Positions 62,618 to 64,000 of a stretch of 64,000 bases of DNA are shown here, piece by piece. Both the position numbers and the translations under genes were made by a program. The stretch spans positions 1 to 64,000 of the forward strand of contig NZ_FMZV01000007.1 in the NCBI RefSeq assembly GCF_900101475.1, read 5' to 3'. The notes below the pieces were generated by a model. The model was given only the letters and a program-made list of their open reading frames with translations. It searched no databases and was not told where the DNA came from. The first letter of the stretch is position 1; every line of letters begins with the position of its first letter. The DNA comes from Ruegeria marina (GTDB lineage: Bacteria > Pseudomonadota > Alphaproteobacteria > Rhodobacterales > Rhodobacteraceae).

Positions 62618-64000
62618 AACGCGCAGCTGAATTCCTGTTGGTCCTTACACTGTCCTGCTTGCTGGCTGTCACCGCCCGCGCCGACAGCCTGGCCAGTTTC
62701 CTTCCCGAAATTTCCCCGGCCGATCTCGCCCCCGGCGCCGATGCTTTCGGTCCGGTCCGCGAAGATGTGATGGTGGCCCCCGTGCTCAAGGCCGGCGAAC
62801 CCGTCGCCTGGGCCTTTCTGACCTCTGATTTTGTCGGCACGACCGGCTATTCGGGCAAGCCCATTCACGTGGTCGCCGCCATCGACGCGGATGCCGTCCT
62901 GACCGGCGTCAAGCTGGTGGCGCACTCGGAACCCATTGTTCTGATTGGCATCCCCAATTCGAAAATGGTCGCACTCACCGAAGGCTACAAGGGGCTCGAC
63001 CTCAAGCGCGAGGCCGAGACCGGCGGCGAGGGGCATGATCTCGACATCATCTCGGGCGCCACGGTCACCATCATGGTGATCGACGACAGCCTCGTGCGCG
63101 CGGGTCTCAAGGTGGCGCGTGCGCTGGGTCTGGGCGGTTTGTCGCCCGCCGCCCCCGTAGGCCCCCGCCGCGAGATCGACATGACCCAGACCGGCAGCAG
63201 CGACTGGACCACGCTGTCGGGCGACGGCTCGATCCGCCGGATGACGCTGGACGTGGGCCAGATCAACGCCGCCTTCGAGGCAACTGGCGATGCCCGCGCC
63301 ATCAAACGCCCCGAAACCGGCGCGCCCGAAGACACGTTCATCGACATGAACCTGGCCCTCGTGTCAGTTCCCGAGATCGGCCGGACCCTGCTGGGCGAGG
63401 CGGAATATGAAAATCTTGTCAATTGGTTGGAGCCGGGCGAACACGCCATCCTCGTGCTTGGGCGCGGGACCTACAGCTTCAAGGGATCGGGCTATGTGCG
63501 CGGCGGAATCTTCGACCGGATCCAGCTGATCCAGGGCGACCGCTCGGTCCGCTTCTTCGACCGCCAGCAACGCCGGCTGGGTGCGGTTGCGGCGCCCGAC
63601 GCCCCCGCCTTTACCGAGCTCGACATCTTCAAGATCCCCGCCGATGCCGAATTCGACCCGGCCGCCCCCTTCCGCCTGCAACTGTTGGTACAGCGGGCGG
63701 TGGGCGCGGTGGAAAAGAGCTTCCTCACCTTCGATCTGGGCTACCGCCTGCCGGAACGCTTCCTGCTGCCTGCCGTTGCCCCTGCCGTTGTCGAGGACGC
63801 CACCGGCGAGGCTGCCGCCAAGGCCGCGCTGTGGCAGCGGATCTGGAAGGATCGCACCACGGAAATCGCCATCCTCTGCGCAATGCTACTGATCCTGACC
63901 GCGACTTTCTTCTTCCAGTTCCAGGCCACGATGAACGCCCGCGTGTTCTACTGGTTCCGCGTCGCCTATCTGTCCGCCACGCTGTTCTTCATCGGCTGGT
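62608..64000 (+). CDS. nosR: NosR, regulator/electron donor of nitrous oxide reduction (3' part beyond the window)
   Basis: The first 464 codons of a polytopic iron-sulfur/flavin protein needed for nitrous oxide reductase expression and electron supply. A signal peptide (about residues 1-25) leads into a periplasmic FMN-binding domain with LDIISGATVT (Thr152 as predicted covalent FMN site, attached by ApbE), then membrane helices starting about residue 415. The NirI paralogue is an alternative, but the start and downstream context favour NosR. The ferredoxin-like C-terminus is not in the window. Confidence 0.85.
   Translation, partial: MLLKRAAEFLLVLTLSCLLAVTARADSLASFLPEISPADLAPGADAFGPVREDVMVAPVLKAGEPVAWAFLTSDFVGTTGYSGKPIHVVAAIDADAVLTGVKLVAHSEPIVLIGIPNSKMVALTEGYKGLDLKREAETGGEGHDLDIISGATVTIMVIDDSLVRAGLKVARALGLGGLSPAAPVGPRREIDMTQTGSSDWTTLSGDGSIRRMTLDVGQINAAFEATGDARAIKRPETGAPEDTFIDMNLALVSVPEIGRTLLGEAEYENLVNWLEPGEHAILVLGRGTYSFKGSGYVRGGIFDRIQLIQGDRSVRFFDRQQRRLGAVAAPDAPAFTELDIFKIPADAEFDPAAPFRLQLLVQRAVGAVEKSFLTFDLGYRLPERFLLPAVAPAVVEDATGEAAAKAALWQRIWKDRTTEIAILCAMLLILTATFFFQFQATMNARVFYWFRVAYLSATLFFIGW

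Overview
This is a GC-rich chromosomal segment from an alphaproteobacterium. It is most likely a roseobacter-group Rhodobacteraceae (Ruegeria/Silicibacter-like). The reasons are a SAM/SAH riboswitch in front of metK, an arrangement known from Rhodobacterales; irr placed divergently from fabA-fabB-fabI; a miaB / phoH-ybeY-corC-lnt / metK-trmB block; a pobA-pcaCHG operon next to pcaQ; and dispersed short palindromes between convergent genes. No rRNA, tRNA, CRISPR array, prophage or intact insertion sequence was found. I assigned the organism from gene content only.

Layout. 1-1.6 kb: the end of an acyl-CoA dehydrogenase gene and an enoyl-CoA hydratase gene. 1.8-3.5 kb: kynB-kynA (tryptophan to kynurenine) behind a perfect 10-bp inverted repeat. 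3.7-7.5 kb: a three-subunit molybdenum hydroxylase with a MoaD-like protein. 7.7-10.9 kb: an Asp/Glu-racemase-like gene and its GntR regulator, divergent from a thiamine-diphosphate enzyme. 11-15.8 kb: fadJ-fadA, an AraC regulator and a SqrR/BigR-type ArsR repressor. 15.9-25.2 kb: catabolic genes (enolase-superfamily enzyme, alcohol dehydrogenase, MFS pump, pcaD-esterase-pcaB, and a coupled haloacid dehalogenase / hydrolase / dehydratase operon). 25.4-29.2 kb: an FKBP, fabI, fabB, fabA and irr.

29.2-33.3 kb: a LysR regulator, a PhyH dioxygenase, a glycosyltransferase-like protein and miaB. 33.3-35.1 kb: an insert of three small exported proteins, two of which share an undescribed WVDP-GCEHW module. 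35.2-41.3 kb: phoH, ybeY, corC, lnt, metK (riboswitch) and trmB. 41.3-44.3 kb: a membrane protein, aroA and cmk. 44.3-45.9 kb: a decayed homoprotocatechuate (hpa) cluster with one intact FAH-family gene between two fragments. 46.2-54.3 kb: Na+-translocating NADH:quinone reductase (nqrABCDEF) followed by its maturation genes apbE and nqrM, with an antisense CBS-domain gene between. 54.3-57.2 kb: a LuxR regulator, about 1 kb of mostly non-coding DNA and a tandem fluoride-channel pair. 57.3-62.1 kb: BKACE-pcaG-pcaH-pcaC-pobA and the divergent regulator pcaQ. 62.1-64 kb: a small Cys-rich exported protein and the start of nosR behind an FNR/NnrR-like box.

How the genes fit together. 4-hydroxybenzoate is converted to protocatechuate by PobA, opened by PcaGH, and processed by PcaB, PcaC and PcaD to beta-ketoadipate. 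The BKACE gene in the same operon may cleave beta-ketoadipate directly, because no pcaIJ or pcaF is visible. ApbE can flavinylate NqrB and NqrC, and probably also NosR, whose N-terminal domain carries the same SGAT site. The Irr/fab block places an iron-responsive regulator next to unsaturated fatty-acid synthesis.
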